From contig NC_081413.1 in NCBI RefSeq assembly GCF_030272615.1, forward strand, positions 188,568,669 through 188,632,668: 64,000 nucleotides of DNA, read 5' to 3'. Under the pieces are notes generated by a model. It had not been told where the DNA came from. It saw nothing but the letters and a program-made list of their open reading frames with translations, and did not search any database. The stretch is from Cryptomeria japonica (Eukaryota; Streptophyta; Pinopsida; Cupressales; Cupressaceae). Positions 52,090 through 61,549 of this stretch are shown here, piece by piece; position 1 is the stretch's first letter, and the number at the start of each line of letters is the position of its first letter. A program made the position numbers and the translations under genes.

Positions 52090-52665
52090 ATGGACACTCC
52101 CATCCGCTTGAGAAGCATTTCTACAGAGGACCAGAGGGCCTTTCTAGGCTCCGTTAGAGACCCAACCCTCTAATCAGTCTGCAAGGAGGTTGGGTCGTTC
52201 ACCAATGAAGTTGTGTGGATGGTGTTGGGCAGAGAACTTCTGCGAAATGAAAATAGGTACCATGTTAACACGGACATTACATCCTGCTTCTTAGCGTCTC
52301 TTCTTGACTTGGGAGGAGACAAGGTGGATATGTTGATGCTGTTGAGGAAATTTTTTAAGGAAGACTTCCTCGGAGACGACATTACTCTTATCGTTCTTGC
52401 AGAAGTAGGGGTGGGGATCCCTTGGGCGAGTGATTTATCCAAGCTTCTCCTCCCTGACCAAACACTACCAGTGGCTAGGCAACCGTTTCTTCTAAACCTG
52501 AATGCGGAGCAGCTGACGTGTCACAGAAAATGGGCGTGGATTGGCAGGGACTTCCTCTGGAAATGGTTCCTCCTGGACGACTTTCCAAACTACATGTGGC
52601 TTGAAGAATTCTCTCAACTTATGCTGTCTGAAGAATTCTACATGGAAGGAGGGCCAGATTCATAG
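52090..52665 (+). pseudogene. unknown single-exon gene with one in-frame stop
   Basis: The frame from ATG at 52090 to TAG at 52663-52665 spans 191 sense or stop codons and is interrupted once, by TAA at 52171-52173 (codon 28). The downstream part (from Met at 52213) is open for 150 residues. The protein begins MDTPIRLRSISTEDQRAFLG and is rich in Leu, Phe and Trp toward the end (FLWKWFLLDDFPNYMWLEEF). I do not recognise a domain. A possible TATA (near 52017) and AT-rich 3' sequence frame it. Either it is a recent pseudogene or translation starts at 52213. It faces the gene at 53274-53975 tail to tail, 608 bp apart. Confidence 0.5.
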
Positions 52666-53273
52666 GGAAAAATTGTAAACAATTCCACTACCTGTAGTTT
52701 TTTTTTCCTATGTCCTTGAACCCTAACAGGCTGAGTGCCAGAGGCTCACTCATTTTGGCTTTTAAGTTTTGGGGGGACTCAAGTCTCTGACGAAAAAATT
52801 GTAAATTTCAAAAGCATAAATAATTTAATGATAAATTTTCAAATTCCAGTTTGTTTCACTTTGCCTCTTACATTCTTATGGATATAAAAATGCTTTCTAT
52901 AATTCTATTTCATTTTTATTAATTAATTTCTTTCAAATGCTTTTTGTATATGAGCTACCGGCTATGTTATTTCAATTATTTGTTAAACAATGGAAATAAA
53001 TTTAATACCGTGATCTTTTTATGTAATGCTATAAAAAAAAAATTCAATTCGTTCCATTAATTATTTGTACATTGATTATGGTTGATTATAATTTTATAAA
53101 TATATACTATTACTATATAGTCATTCAAAATACAAAATTTCAAAAGTTGCAAGATACAAAAGTTTATCGGTCAAGGTTTTTTCATTCAATTAATTGAAAC
53201 GTTTCAAGATACAAAATTTGTCCACAGCTTATAGCAAGCAGACAAAAAAACTAGTTCATTGCCAATAGGCCGC
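52666..53273. other. spacer between two convergent ORFs
   Basis: AT-rich 600-bp spacer probably containing both 3' untranslated regions. Nothing else was seen. Confidence 0.5.
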
Positions 53274-53975
53274 TCACTCAGTCTCACTATCCCCCTGGTC
53301 CTCCCAGTCCCTTCCCTCCTCAGAGGTCGATGCTTTGGCTTTCCCTTTTGCCGCTTTAGCTTTCATTTTTGGAATGCAATTTAGGAACCCGAAGTCGAGG
53401 TCGCCCTCCAAGCTTGCCAATAACTGTATGGCCCTTCCTTCTTCAGCCCTATCTCTCAATGCCCTACCAACCTCCATCCTTGCCACCACATGCAAAGCAT
53501 TCAGGACTTCATCCACCCTCGTTAATTTAACAAAGAGTTTCATCGCTTCCCACCCCACTCGGGCTCGTTCACGGCATTGGTATTTGATTTCATCCTCTGG
53601 GCCACGAATAAAAGGAAGCAATTCCTCCTGGTCATCCCCTTCCATAATTCGAATGCCAACTCCCGGCACCACCCACTCCAAGATTGAATCCAGGTTAATC
53701 AAAAACTCCCCATCAATCAATTTGACCAATGTGAGTTTTACCTTTTCCAGCTCCGGTTCGAATTCACAGGCCCACGCCATAATCAAAGAGTAAACCTCCA
53801 TGTTAGTTCGATACCGGTGACTGATATGTGCCACCTCCTCCACAAGCATCAGTCGAGCTGCCGCCCACAACTTCTCCTCCTTAAACCTGAATAGTCCTTG
53901 CATTCGTTTATCAGATACTTTGCCCAAAAAGGGCACCAACTTCTTGTCTGTTCGAAGTGTGAAATTGGCCTCCAT
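53274..53975 (-). CDS. unknown conserved protein, MEANFTL family
   Basis: Intact single-exon ORF of 233 residues that I cannot assign to a known family. It starts MEANFTLRTDKKLVPF. Helix-rich, charged segments follow, with the motifs VEEVAHISHRYRTN, YSLIMAWACEFE and ILEWVVPGVGIRIMEG. It ends in a basic stretch PKMKAKAAKGKAKA and an acidic tail DWEDQGDSETE, a pattern often seen in nuclear proteins. A decayed relative lies inside a LINE insertion at 29427-30134, which supports real coding descent because matches fall at the protein level in order. On the minus strand, CTATAAGA at 54105-54098 is a plausible TATA element about 120 bp upstream. Whether it is a host gene or part of a mobile element is open. 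Confidence 0.65.
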   Translation of the reverse strand: MEANFTLRTDKKLVPFLGKVSDKRMQGLFRFKEEKLWAAARLMLVEEVAHISHRYRTNMEVYSLIMAWACEFEPELEKVKLTLVKLIDGEFLINLDSILEWVVPGVGIRIMEGDDQEELLPFIRGPEDEIKYQCRERARVGWEAMKLFVKLTRVDEVLNALHVVARMEVGRALRDRAEEGRAIQLLASLEGDLDFGFLNCIPKMKAKAAKGKAKASTSEEGRDWEDQGDSETE

Positions 53976-54097
53976 TGTCTTACAGAAGGTATGATTCTAC
54001 GAACTACGAACTACAGATTTGTTCTGCACTTGCAGCTGCTTCAAAGCAAAAAGTGGTACACAGATGAAAAGGTAAAAAAATCTGCCTCCGTCTTAAC

Positions 54098-54105
54098 TCT
54101 TATAG
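54098..54105 (-). promoter_or_regulatory. possible TATA element of the 53.3-54.0 kb gene
   Basis: CTATAAGA on the minus strand lies 123 bp before the ATG, in GC-richer surroundings (GGCCTATAAGAG). It is the only TATA-like word near that distance. Confidence 0.35.
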
Positions 54106-54599
54106 GCCGGGTAATGAATGTGCACAATAAGACATTAATGCCATGAGATCACAAAAAATATTTCCTGCCATCCTCCCCTTCCTCCTTTCGTGTAGCATGT
54201 CGTAGACAACTCCTTGTGCAACAATTAATCGCCACCTTGGCATTTGTACTTTCCAAATTTTCTCGCCTTAACAGGTTGAGGACTGCAGTTGCACATTTTT
54301 TTAAATTAATAGACTAAATTTATGTTGAAATTTTATATATATTTTTAAACTATTTTTGAAAATGATATATCGTAAACATATTTTCAAAGAATTTTGTTAA
54401 ACGTTAAATTAATATTTTAGATTTAATATTGAATGTTTTCTTTTTAATATTAAACTTTTACCTTTCAAATTGTAGATCAAAATTTATATTTTTATTAGTT
54501 ATTTGTTTTATTCTAGAAACTAAGTTTCATGTTTAATACTATTTTTGAATTTAAAATTTTTACAAATAATATTAACATTATTTTTAATAGTTATCTCAA

Positions 54600-55690
54600 A
54601 CTATTGTCCAATGCTCGGAATTGAACATTTTAAATTTAATTAAATAGAATTAAATGAAAGTCTATACTTAATACCTATAGTCTATGACTCTATAGACTAT
54701 AAATCTCTTTTTCGGGAGGACTTTTAAAATGATTTAGTAGACTTTAAAAACAAACCAGAAAAGTAACGAGTATGGTGACGTGCCAAAAGTCGTGGGACCC
54801 ACTTCATCGAAAAATAGGTACCATCGACCGTTGGATGAACAAAGATCAATGGCTAGGGTGGATTTCGGCCCGAATGTGGGAAGCGAACACCTTTCTGAGA
54901 ACTTCGCCCAGAATTGGACATTTTAAATTTAATTAAATATAATTAATTCTAAAAATCTCTTTTTCGGGCGAAATTTTAAAATGATTAAATAGACTAAAAA
55001 TCAAACCGGAAAAGTGACGAGAGTATGGTGATGTGCCAGAAAAATGGCAGAAGTCATGGGACCCACTACATCTTAAAATAGGTAAGATCGACCCGCGACC
55101 GTTGGATGAACAAAGATCAACGGCTAGGGTGGATTTCGGCCCGAATGTGGGAAGTGAACACATTTGGGAGAACTTTTCCCGGAATTGGACATTTTAAATG
55201 TAATTAAATACAATTAAGTCTATAAAGCTTTTTTTTGGGCGGAGGTTTAAAATGATTAAATAGACTAAAAATCAAACCAGAAAAGTGACACGAGTATGGT
55301 GACGTGCCTGAAAACTGGCAGAAGTGATGGGACCCATGACAACTGACAACAGGTACCACCGTCTGTTGGATGAGCAAAGATCAACGGCTTAGGGTGGATT
55401 TTGGCCCGAATGTGGGAAGTGAACACATTTGGGAGAACGTCGCCCAAAATTGAAACGTTTTAAATTTAATTAAATTTAAGTAAGTCTATAAAGCACTTTT
55501 TCGGATGGAAGTTTAAAATTATTAAACAGACTTAAAAAACTCACTCGTAAAGTCACAACAGGTACCTTGGTCCCTCGTCCATTGGATGAGCAAAGATCAA
55601 CGACTTAGAGTGGATTTCGGCCCGAATGTGGGAAGTGAACACATTTGGGAGAACTTCGCCCGGAATTGAACATATTACATTTAATATCCT
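54600..55690 (+). repeat. tandem promoter-like repeats, four main units
   Basis: The phrase GTGGATTTCGGCCCGAATGT recurs at about 54858, 55129, 55394 (one change) and 55610, giving periods of about 271, 265 and 216 bp. Each unit also holds ACCGTTGGATGA, CAAAGATCAACGGCT, GAACACATTTGGGAGAAC and CATTTTAAATTTAATTAAA. A partial unit lies near 54605-54650. The last unit is shorter by internal deletion. CCGTTGGAT/ATCAACGG words are frequent in plant upstream regions and transposon ends. Confidence 0.9.
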
Positions 55691-55700
55691 CAAAAATTTA

Positions 55701-55882
55701 GAATTTATACTGAAGTATTGAATGTTTTGTCCTTCGGCATTGAATAATTAATAATAATTAATAAAATTACAACATGATTCTTAATGTCCTCGGAATTTAT
55801 ACTGAAGTAATGAATGTTTTGTCCTTCGGCATCAAATAGTTATTAATAGTAATTAATAAAATTACAACATGATTCTTGATAT
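55701..55882 (+). repeat. 92-bp tandem duplication
   Basis: Two copies start at 55701 and 55793. They share GAATTTATACTGAAGTA, AATGTTTTGTCCTTCGGCAT and AATTACAACATGATTCTT. Confidence 0.9.
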
Positions 55883-56202
55883 TTTGCCCTTTAAGTTTTA
55901 ATTTTCTACTTTTTAGAGTTTTCAAAATAAGAGACTCGTAAATCATAATCTTCTTTCATTTCTTGGATAAACCTATAAATTGAGGGAGATTCAGAAATAG
56001 CTACTAGATTGAGGAATGCAAGTTGCAACATAGACTGTCTGCGCCAATCTAGTGAAATAGAAATTCCAATTTCCAGGTAAAATCTAGAACACCTACATCC
56101 CACCTTTTTTGCTTTTGGTAATCTCGTGGTCCAATTTCAGGGTTAGCATTTTCAGGTTTTTATCTAGCTGCCTAGCATTATTTTGAATTATTAACACTAA
56201 TA
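55883..56202. other. leader region of the long ORF pair
   Basis: 320 bp upstream of the ATG at 56203. No clear TATA element or terminal inverted repeat was recognised. The plus strand upstream of the ATG has no open extension of note. Confidence 0.4.
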
Positions 56203-57993
56203 GTGATGGGGAAAACGGGAAGCAGTAGTTCAACAAGAAGCCAAGTGAAAAACAAAATGTACCTAACCGAACTGGTTAAAACACCAAGTTTCACTGATGA
56301 ATACCATGATATTTATGACCTTGTTATCCATGGTGAAAAGCATATCATAGATATTAGATATACATTGTCTAGTAAGGAGGCAGATGCATGCAGGGCAAAA
56401 TTTTCTGTTTTCAACCCAATGTTACAAAAAATAACAAATAAAATCGCATCGTGGGATGTTGGATTGGGAAGCATGGTGTTACCTGAAGTATTCCCTTGCC
56501 CTGATTTTGTCATGGTTTGCGCCGAAAATTATGATGAAGATAAAAAAGCAATTGTCAATAAAAATACAAAAGAGGAAATTCTATCCATAAACGAGGGAGA
56601 ATTTGCTCGTTTGTTGAACCTAGAATTTGAAGCCCAAAATTCAAACGTCCAAATTGACCTTGAAAAGCTGGCAGGGAATTATGAGAGTCTCGATCCAAGT
56701 CGCAGAGATTCATTTATCAAAGGTCTAATAAAGATTGGTACTGGTATTGTGTTGGATCAGAATCATAAGCCTCCTTATGATTCTAAAATTTTTGTTCCAT
56801 GGGTTGAGGACAGTATTTTCTTGTTGTCATTTTGCCTAGGATTGGAAAATGATAGGGAAGTGGGTGCAAGCCTTCTTGAAATGATTTATAATATCCATTG
56901 TGCAAGTCAGCCAGTAAGATATAATTTTATTGATCACATTGTAAAATCCATGCAAAAACAATTACTTATGATCAAAAAAGGTTCTTGTAAGACATTTAGG
57001 TTCTCATCCTACTTGTGCTATCTCCTTCTATCCAAGTATCGTGCAATATTTGAGACCAACAAGCTTCAAATTGTGAGCTATAAGATTGATGAGAAGACTG
57101 GGAAGAGAACAGACTGTCCAATATATGATTGGAGCCCAAAGATAAGGATGCATGATAACAGAAAGAACTACAACCATTTTGTAGACTTCTTTTTGGCACC
57201 AATGTATAATGAAATTACAAGCACTCCAATGCCTAGGTTGCCTATGTCTTGTAAAGATTGCATTCAACTCAGAAGTCAAATAGAATTCACTGACTGGTTC
57301 TTCATGGAAGATTTCACTGTGTTAAGGTTTTACGGATCAGTAGTAAAACCATACAAACTTCCAATACATGTGACAGAGAGGGTATTTGCATTAGAGTATG
57401 TACGACAATTGGAGAGCACAAATAGGCACTTCCATGGTCAACAAAAGAAGAGCATATTTCCTTCCTTGCCTTTCTCATGTGGAGGGTTCACATTTGAGAG
57501 AAAAGCATTCATTGTGGCACATGATTTCTTGATAGTTTTTAACTTTGGTGACGAGAGTCTCTGGCAATATGATCCAATTGGTGTATTTCAAGCAAGGCTT
57601 AAGAAAAATGGGAACTCTTCAGCGTTATGTCAACATGAAAGTAAACCATTGCTAGAAAAGCTTAGAAACAAGGACTCCTGGGATGAGGTTAAAAAAGAGA
57701 TGGAGAAAATTGCAGCTGACAGTAACATTTCAAATGAAGAAATTTCATCACAAATTATGGAGGGCCAGGGCAATGAGGGCATCCAAAATAGGAGGTCCTA
57801 CAATTTCTACATAAAATCTACTAATCCATCTAAGAAAACTATTCCCAAATCAATTCTGCATGAATGTAAAGAGAATTACTGGACTCAAACCAAAATAAAT
57901 GATTTTTGGACTATGAGGAGGAATCTCGGTGAACCAAAGACAAGTGCAGAATTTGAGAGCATCGACGAGGATGCAGAGTTTAGCAAATTGTGA
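56203..57993 (+). CDS. long unknown ORF, 596 residues
   Basis: An intact 596-residue single-exon ORF that I cannot assign. It starts MMGKTGSSSSTRSQVKNK and is a mixed globular protein: FARLLNLEFEAQ near 147, VPWVEDSIFLLSFCLGLEND near 210, CYLLLSKYRAIFETNKLQ near 275, FTDWFFMEDFTVLRFYG near 370, then an acidic/basic C-terminal part with YNFYIKSTNPSKKTIPKSI. There is no signal peptide, zinc finger or transposase triad. The TGA at 57991-57993 is followed in the same frame by GAT and the ATG of the next ORF, so both may once have been one protein. It converges with the hAT transposase at 61550-63991 and may be a companion ORF of one transposon. The second in-frame ATG at 56206 is equally possible as start. 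Confidence 0.7.
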   Translation: MMGKTGSSSSTRSQVKNKMYLTELVKTPSFTDEYHDIYDLVIHGEKHIIDIRYTLSSKEADACRAKFSVFNPMLQKITNKIASWDVGLGSMVLPEVFPCPDFVMVCAENYDEDKKAIVNKNTKEEILSINEGEFARLLNLEFEAQNSNVQIDLEKLAGNYESLDPSRRDSFIKGLIKIGTGIVLDQNHKPPYDSKIFVPWVEDSIFLLSFCLGLENDREVGASLLEMIYNIHCASQPVRYNFIDHIVKSMQKQLLMIKKGSCKTFRFSSYLCYLLLSKYRAIFETNKLQIVSYKIDEKTGKRTDCPIYDWSPKIRMHDNRKNYNHFVDFFLAPMYNEITSTPMPRLPMSCKDCIQLRSQIEFTDWFFMEDFTVLRFYGSVVKPYKLPIHVTERVFALEYVRQLESTNRHFHGQQKKSIFPSLPFSCGGFTFERKAFIVAHDFLIVFNFGDESLWQYDPIGVFQARLKKNGNSSALCQHESKPLLEKLRNKDSWDEVKKEMEKIAADSNISNEEISSQIMEGQGNEGIQNRRSYNFYIKSTNPSKKTIPKSILHECKENYWTQTKINDFWTMRRNLGEPKTSAEFESIDEDAEFSKL

Positions 57994-57996
57994 GAT

Positions 57997-60513
57997 ATGG
58001 AGCATGGTGGGACTGAAGGTGATGATGATGAGCATGAGGTTGTCGTTGAGCCCCCTCCAACAACTACTACAGTGCCTAAAATATTAGGTGGAGTCAGTGA
58101 GTCCATGAAAGACAAATATAGAAAAGGGTTAAACCTTGTGGAAAAAATGGGTTTTGAAGGTGGTGGTCTAGGTCCCAAAGGAGAGGGCATTTGGTATCCA
58201 CTTCAGGTACAACTTCCATCACAGTCAAAATCAAAAGGTCCTTATAAACCAGTCATTGGACTTGATTCTTCAGATTCATCAGGGATAGGTACTACTCATT
58301 ACCCTCAGGGTCCACCTACATTTGTTTCTGGTTCAAATCCACGACCACCACCACATCATGGTATTCCCATTGGTGGTGAATTAAGTACCACTTCCACTGG
58401 TGGGGAATCTGGGGATAGTATTCCTATTATTGTTCAGTCAAGTGTCGCTGTGATTGGTGGGTCAAAATCAAAAGGTCCTTATAAACCAGTCATTGGACTT
58501 GATTTTTCAGATTCGTCATCGATAGGTACTACTCATTACCCTTAGAATCCACCTAAATTTGTTTCAAGTTCAAATCCACAACTACCACCACATCATGGTA
58601 TTCCCATTGGTGGTGAATCAAGTGCCACTGCCACTGGTGGGGAATCTGGGGATAGTATTCCTATTATTGTTCAGTCAAGTGCCACTGTGATTGGTGATGT
58701 TGGCATGGGTACTACTAATGATACTAGTTGTCTTGGTGTTGGACAAGGCCAACAACAAAATATCTCTCGTAAGAGGCCACTAGAGGTAGATACTCAGTCT
58801 CATACTATTGAGAATCCTATATCAAGTGCCACTAACACTACAAATCAATCATTTGCAGCTTCAGATCACACACCTCAAAAGACTATGAAAACTACACATG
58901 AAAGTGTCCATGGGAGTGGGATAGCATCAGGAACTGTTGTTGGTAATCCTAATCTTGGTCAAGCATTAGTTAAAACCAAAAGAATAAGTGGAACTGGAGC
59001 CTTTGGTATTCCTATGTCACCTTTCAAACATTCAATTGCTTCAGCAAGCCCAGATTTTCAATTTCGTGATTACTATGAAAAATATGAACACACAACAAAA
59101 ACAAATAAAGAAAAAAAGAAAGCATTTCATAGGAATTCTGTGTCTAAAGTTGTAAATGAACAACCTGCAAGGAACAGGGTATTTCCAACATATGACCCAC
59201 AGAAAGATATGATGGAGTTCATGGTTGTTATGCCCCCAGACACATCTAAAGATAAAAATCCACCACACCGTCAGATAGATCCCTCTCAATTTCAAGTTAG
59301 CACCCTCCAAATGGATTTTTCCAAAGTACATAATGTGGAAAAAATTAGTGTGTCAAAAATGACTAACGAAGTGGTCTACACTTCACTGCTAAAGGTGGAG
59401 AGAGAAAAAAATAAACTGGAGAAACAAATAGAAAAGTTACAGGCATACCTGGAAAATGAAAAATCAAGGAGGAAAGCAGCAGATAGCAAGTGCAATGAAT
59501 TACAGAAAAGGATAAAAAATTCGGGCTCTGTAGTAGAAATTGCAAAGCAGGACAAGAAGGATGCAGAATTGAAGGACCTAACAGAAAAACTAGCTAAAAG
59601 CAGTAAAAAAATTGTTGAGGAAAAAGCCAGTTTTCAAAAGTTATACAAAAGTTATGAGTCTGCTGCCGCCGAAATGAAAAAATTACAAGACCTATTGGAT
59701 CATGGGAAGGAAAAAGAAAAACATTTGCAAGAGGAAGTAGATGAAGAAAGAAAAAAATGTGCACAAATGAAAGAAGACCTGCACAATGCAAATGATAAAA
59801 TAAAGACTTTGGATGATAGATTCAAAGATAATATGAAAAATACAACGAAGTATATACAAGAAAACATTTGGCGGGAAATAATGCAGAGGAGTGAGAAGTT
59901 GTGTGAATGGTTTCAATTGACTGAAAGTATGAGACAATTTTTTATAAAAATCAAACGGCACTATGAGAAGAGCACACATGTTTATTCAAAAGAGGAAATG
60001 GCAAAAAAGATTCTGAAAGTAGTCTACAATTCCAGTGACAACTACTTGGCATCTAAGGGAATTAAGAGCCGCATTGATGCCACAGTTAAGACATCATCTA
60101 TCATTCAAAAATACCATAAGCTAAGGGAAACATCAAAAGTTATGGACAGTTGTGGAAAAAAGATAATGAAGCTGCAAGAAAAGAAAAATAATTTGATTAA
60201 ACTTGGTTTGCCTAAGCCTGTTGACACAGAAAATAAATTCATTGGAGAAGAAGCTTACAAAGAAATCATGGAGAAAAAAATGAAGTTTGATTTAGACTTA
60301 CTTCCAAAGGACACAACTCCCAAAAGCTTTCTGGAATTCATCCAGCCATTTACAACTCTAAATTCGCTATTGGATGAAACAGTGATGTCAAGTAAATCTT
60401 CTAAATATGGAATGTTGATGAAGTTGGAGTTGACTTTCCATAGTTTACAGAATATTGACCTTCCATCAGACGAAGAGTGGAGCACCCTACAAAAACTGGC
60501 ACATAATTCTTAA
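57997..60513 (+). pseudogene. G-patch-like, repeat and coiled-coil ORF with one stop
   Basis: 838 codons in the same frame as the preceding ORF, interrupted once by TAG at 58543-58545. Residues 44-70 (NLVEKMGFEGGGLGPKGEGI) resemble a G-patch, a Gly-rich RNA-binding helper motif. Then come two in-frame repeats of 80 residues starting SKSKGPYKPVIGLD (58222 and 58462) and holding GIPIGGE and GDSIPIIVQSS. The TAG falls in the second repeat at a codon that is CAG in the first. After a Ser/Thr-rich stretch, residues about 455-615 form a long Lys/Glu coiled coil (EREKNKLEKQIEKLQAYLEN). The C terminus is helical and ends LPSDEEWSTLQKLAHNS. The part after the stop (from 58546) is open for 655 codons. 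Function is unknown. It could be one read-through product, a pseudogene of low age, or a two-part gene. Confidence 0.65.
58222..58701 (+). repeat. in-frame 240-bp coding duplication
   Basis: Two adjacent units of exactly 240 bp, 58222-58461 and 58462-58701. Both contain AAATCAAAAGGTCCTTATAA and GGTATTCCCATTGGTGGTGA. The unit is a multiple of three, so the frame is kept. Confidence 0.9.
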
Positions 60514-60992
60514 GAATCATAGTATGTATTGCACAATTTTCTTCTTTTATTCTTAATTTCAAGGTTTTTTTTTTTCCTGTTTGCTATTTTGCTAATCCAG
60601 CGTACGAATCTAATTTATGAATAGGAAAAAAATAGCACTCACTATTGCTATATTGCTAATAAAGCCTATGTATCTATGATGCACACTGCAAAACTTCAAC
60701 CAGTAAATTTGTATTCTCAAATTCTCCCTTGCTTTAACATTTATGCATTTCTCTATTTCTGATTAGTAGGTTTTAGGCACTCCTATAGCTAGTATCTATG
60801 TTTAATTTGTCATGACTCATGGTGTGAATTAATATTTAATTTTGAACTTTGTTTTTTGAACAGGAGACATCAAACATGTAGCAGATGTTAAATTGCTAAT
60901 ACGGCTTGTGATGGCCATATAAATATGTGTTGAGTTTGTGATTTTGATGTTCAGTGTTCACATGTTGCAAACTTGCAATTCGACCTGAAGCT
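60514..60992. other. 3' flank of the long ORF, nothing recognised
   Basis: About 480 bp of AT-rich sequence after the stop. No clear polyadenylation signal is seen in the first 100 bp, and no gene. Confidence 0.45.
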
Positions 60993-61195
60993 GTTGTTGC
61001 TCCCTTGTTTCTATAAAAGGGAATTCAGGGTCATTTGCAATTTTGCAAAGGGTTCTGAAACTTTGTATTCACTTTTGCATGGACATTGGAGAATCACACA
61101 GGAGTCGTTGTTGCTCTCTTGTTTCTATAAAGGGGAATTCAGGGTCATTTGCAAAGGGTTCTGAAACTTTGTATTCACTTTTGCAATTGGCATGT
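60993..61195 (+). repeat. 114-bp tandem duplication between convergent ORFs
   Basis: Copies start at 60993 and 61107. They share CTTGTTTCTATAAA, GGGAATTCAGGGTCATTTGC and CTGAAACTTTGTATTCAC. The second lacks about 8 bases. Confidence 0.88.
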
Positions 61196-61211
61196 AGAAT
61201 CAGACAGATTG

Positions 61212-61325
61212 GTGTATTACTATTGAATGAAATGTATCATATGGCTATATTTTGAAAGAATTAATGAAAATCTAAGTTCTCGACATGTGTATTACTATTG
61301 AATGAAATTTATCATATGGTTCTGA
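61212..61325 (+). repeat. 75-bp direct repeat
   Basis: GTGTATTACTATTGAATGAA recurs at 61212 and 61287, each time followed by AT(G/T)TATCATATGG. Confidence 0.8.
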
Positions 61326-61549
61326 AATATATCACACAGATTTGAGACTCAAACATGTATAAATAAACAATAAACATCTCTATATCAATAAACACATTAT
61401 GGTTTTTTTTATTATGCTATTTTAAATATGGAAATAGAAAGTTGAAAAATAAAATTATAAATCAATATTAAATTCTAATTGCAAAAAGTAATATGCTTTT
61501 GTAATATGAATGATGAGATATAGTAATAAGATTAATAAATAGCAATCTC
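61326..61549. other. AT-rich 3' region of the hAT gene
   Basis: Short AT-rich stretch containing the likely 3' untranslated region of the minus-strand transposase. No other feature. Confidence 0.4.

Noticed and set aside
59041-59979. Minus-strand ORFs rich in Phe and Leu opposite the coiled-coil ORF
   Set aside because: Antisense of Lys/Glu-rich codons yields Phe/Leu-rich frames automatically.
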